Assembly: GCF_002797435.1 (NCBI RefSeq)
Contig: NZ_PGEN01000001.1
Location: 4,214,501-4,278,500, forward strand
DNA: 64,000 nucleotides
Direction: 5' to 3'
Source of the DNA: Sphingomonas koreensis
Lineage (GTDB): Bacteria > Pseudomonadota > Alphaproteobacteria > Sphingomonadales > Sphingomonadaceae
Position numbers and translations under genes: made by a program. Below are positions 63,466 through 64,000 of the stretch, one piece after another. Below the pieces are notes generated by a model, which saw nothing but the letters and a program-made list of their open reading frames with translations, was not told the DNA's origin and made no database searches. Position 1 is the stretch's first letter, and each line of letters begins with the position of its first letter.

Positions 63466-64000
63466 GCCGCACCGCCTTCCGCGCCGACGCGGGTCCGCTG
63501 CGCGGGCTCGGGGATGTTGTCGCAGACGCGATAGGCGTTGGCGATCATCGTCAGCGACGGGTTGCTGGCCCCCGCCGTTGGCATGAAGGCGGCGTCGATG
63601 ACGTAGAGCCCCTCGACCTCGTGGGCCTGGCAGTTGGCGTCGAGCACAGATGCGCCCCGATCGGTTCCGGCGCGCAGCGATCCGTGGTTGTGGCCATAGC
63701 CGGGGTTGGCGAGCGTCTGGGGCCGGTTGACGCGCAGCTCACCGCCGGCATTGCCGACGATATTGGCGACGCGATCCAGCGCATAGGCGCTGAGCGCAAG
63801 GTCATAGGGGTGGTGCTGGTAGTAGGTCAGCGCGACCGGCTGCCCATAGGGATCGGTCTTGAGCGGGCGCCCGCCCAGGCCGTCGGCCAGCTCGACGCGA
63901 TTGTCGTATTTGGACATCGTCTCGCCGGTGAACGAGAAGGAGACGCCGCCATTCTCGCGCAGCTCGATCAGCCGTTCTTGCAGATGCCGCCCCCAAAGGC
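63462..64000 (-). CDS. GMC-family oxidoreductase, C-terminal part (N-terminus beyond window)
   Basis: Only the last 179 residues are visible; the frame is open to the window edge. The end shows the GMC C-terminal signature NPGYGHNHGSLRAGTD, LDANCQAHEVEGLYVIDAAFMP and GASNPSLTMIANAY, with the catalytic His region and FAD-proximal Asn-Pro. Such enzymes oxidise alcohols or sugars with FAD. The gene is the first visible member of the eight-gene operon and overlaps the Dabb gene by 4 bp. The FAD-binding N-terminus and any signal peptide lie beyond 64000. Confidence 0.88.
   Translation of the reverse strand, partial: LWGRHLQERLIELRENGGVSFSFTGETMSKYDNRVELADGLGGRPLKTDPYGQPVALTYYQHHPYDLALSAYALDRVANIVGNAGGELRVNRPQTLANPGYGHNHGSLRAGTDRGASVLDANCQAHEVEGLYVIDAAFMPTAGASNPSLTMIANAYRVCDNIPEPAQRTRVGAEGGAA

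Overview
The window is high-GC DNA (roughly 65% by eye) with densely packed, mostly overlapping genes. The gene families (a Wzc-type copolymerase, a Wzx/Wzy/Wza export system, a PglF/PglE-type dehydratase and aminotransferase, LuxR regulators beside exopolysaccharide genes) suggest an alphaproteobacterium, most likely a sphingomonad. That placement is inference: no rRNA or tRNA gene is present to anchor it.

Positions 1 to about 31.7 kb form one surface-polysaccharide locus. It contains a Wzc-like copolymerase/tyrosine kinase (minus strand, C-terminus cut by the window edge), a Wzx-type flippase and a convergent LuxR-type regulator. An eight-gene minus-strand operon (13598 to 4937) follows, with most junctions being 4-bp start/stop overlaps. 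It encodes three GT4 glycosyltransferases, a fused GT4/phosphoglycosyl transferase, a formyltransferase, a PIG-L deacetylase, an ATP-grasp enzyme and a HAD phosphatase-like protein. A divergent plus-strand operon (13975 to 22688) encodes a UDP-sugar 4,6-dehydratase, a DegT aminotransferase, a sulfotransferase, a Wzy-type polymerase, a Wza-type exporter, an outer-membrane barrel and a PL1-like lyase. Together these can make an unusual amino sugar (probably N-formylated), start a lipid-linked unit, polymerise, sulfate, export and trim it. A second module (23.7 to 31.7 kb) makes a CDP-activated 6-deoxy sugar (rfbF, rfbG, an RfbH/ColD-like enzyme, a C-methyltransferase, an SDR). It also has a polyprenyl-phosphate GT2 and a GT-C enzyme that could attach that sugar on the periplasmic side.

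Positions 32 to 54 kb form a second accessory region. Three tandem phage-tail-collar (MdpB-like) genes, a GNAT acetyltransferase and two small DUF6916-like genes lie beside a giant gene (35268..53807, about 6179 residues). The giant protein has a signal peptide, an inverse-autotransporter-type barrel and an enormous parallel beta-helix passenger built of repeated modules, some duplicated almost identically at DNA level.

Positions 53.9 to 64 kb form a tight minus-strand operon of eight genes that I do not recognise as a described system. It encodes a GMC oxidoreductase (N-terminus beyond the window), a Dabb protein, a uracil-DNA-glycosylase-like protein, a GDPD-fold protein lacking the catalytic residues, a nucleoside-phosphorylase-like protein, a fusion of a possible UDG-like domain with an amidohydrolase, a signal-less subtilisin and a GlcG/HbpS protein. 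The mix of nucleobase-related folds with a cytoplasmic protease makes this the best candidate for an undescribed system.
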